Source: Acidobacteriota bacterium (GTDB taxonomy: Bacteria > Acidobacteriota > UBA6911 > RPQK01). Taken from it: a stretch of 11,933 nt of DNA. The notes beneath the pieces are model-generated. The model was not told the origin of the DNA. It ran no database searches and saw nothing but the letters and a program-made list of their open reading frames with translations. Shown here piece by piece: positions 11,910 to 11,933 of the stretch (position 1 is the first letter of the stretch; every line of letters begins with the position of its first letter). The translations under genes and the position numbers were made by a program. The DNA is taken from NCBI GenBank assembly GCA_003819755.1, contig RPQK01000145.1, positions 1-11,933 on the forward strand. The letters are read 5' to 3'.

Positions 11910-11933
11910 GAAGTCGCTATTTCCCCACGCAGA

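Overview
The window looks like a chromosomal segment of a moderately GC-rich, diderm bacterium from an uncultured or deep-branching lineage. The diderm inference rests on a periplasmic adaptor protein. Codon use and the GC level (around 60% by eye) look uniform, so I see no sign of a recent foreign island. I cannot name the phylum with confidence. Members of Zixibacteria and related FCB-type or Acidobacteria-like lineages are my best, low-confidence guess. The mnmG-rsmG-parA-parB block with two parS sites is the gene order usually found close to the chromosome replication origin, so oriC is probably not far away, although I found no DnaA boxes here.

Layout. Bases 1-546 carry no convincing gene and hold densely folded DNA: a multi-branched structure with an alternative hairpin (1-100), a terminator-like hairpin reading leftward (106-130) and a large imperfect foldback of 234 bp (238-471). 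sppA (560-2128, +) is a two-domain protease of the signal peptide peptidase A family. It converges on moaC (2215-2664, -), a molybdenum cofactor enzyme, and a 30-bp-stem hairpin lies between them. Bases 2805-5750 hold a tightly packed operon of three genes: a MacA/HlyD-like adaptor, a MacB/LolD-like ABC ATPase, and an amidohydrolase-fold protein that has lost most of its metal ligands. A small conserved-looking gene of unknown function follows (5828-6151). selD (6168-7214, -) encodes selenophosphate synthetase and is itself a selenoprotein: its catalytic position is an in-frame UGA, so a naive gene call starts too late and loses the active site. mnmG and rsmG (7365-9874), then parS, parA and parB (10058-11762), complete the window.

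Two themes cut across the genes. First, four intergenic gaps (about 2133-2212, 7234-7326, 9873-10050 and 11773-11909) are each filled with a short-period tandem array (8 or 9 bp) followed by its own reverse complement, giving long foldbacks with related unit sequences. The copy beside parS has seven GGGG runs in exact 8-bp phase. Second, six of the seven transcription-unit head genes have a TATAAT-like hexamer ending only 6-12 bp before the start codon and no Shine-Dalgarno sequence, which predicts leaderless or nearly leaderless transcripts.

Functional links. SelD makes selenophosphate, used for selenocysteine and, in many bacteria, for 2-selenouridine at U34 of tRNA. MnmG, divergently encoded next door, modifies position 5 of that same wobble uridine. 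ParA, ParB and parS form a complete chromosome segregation module. The adaptor and ATPase imply a tripartite ABC efflux or lipoprotein-type transporter, but no permease is encoded in the window.
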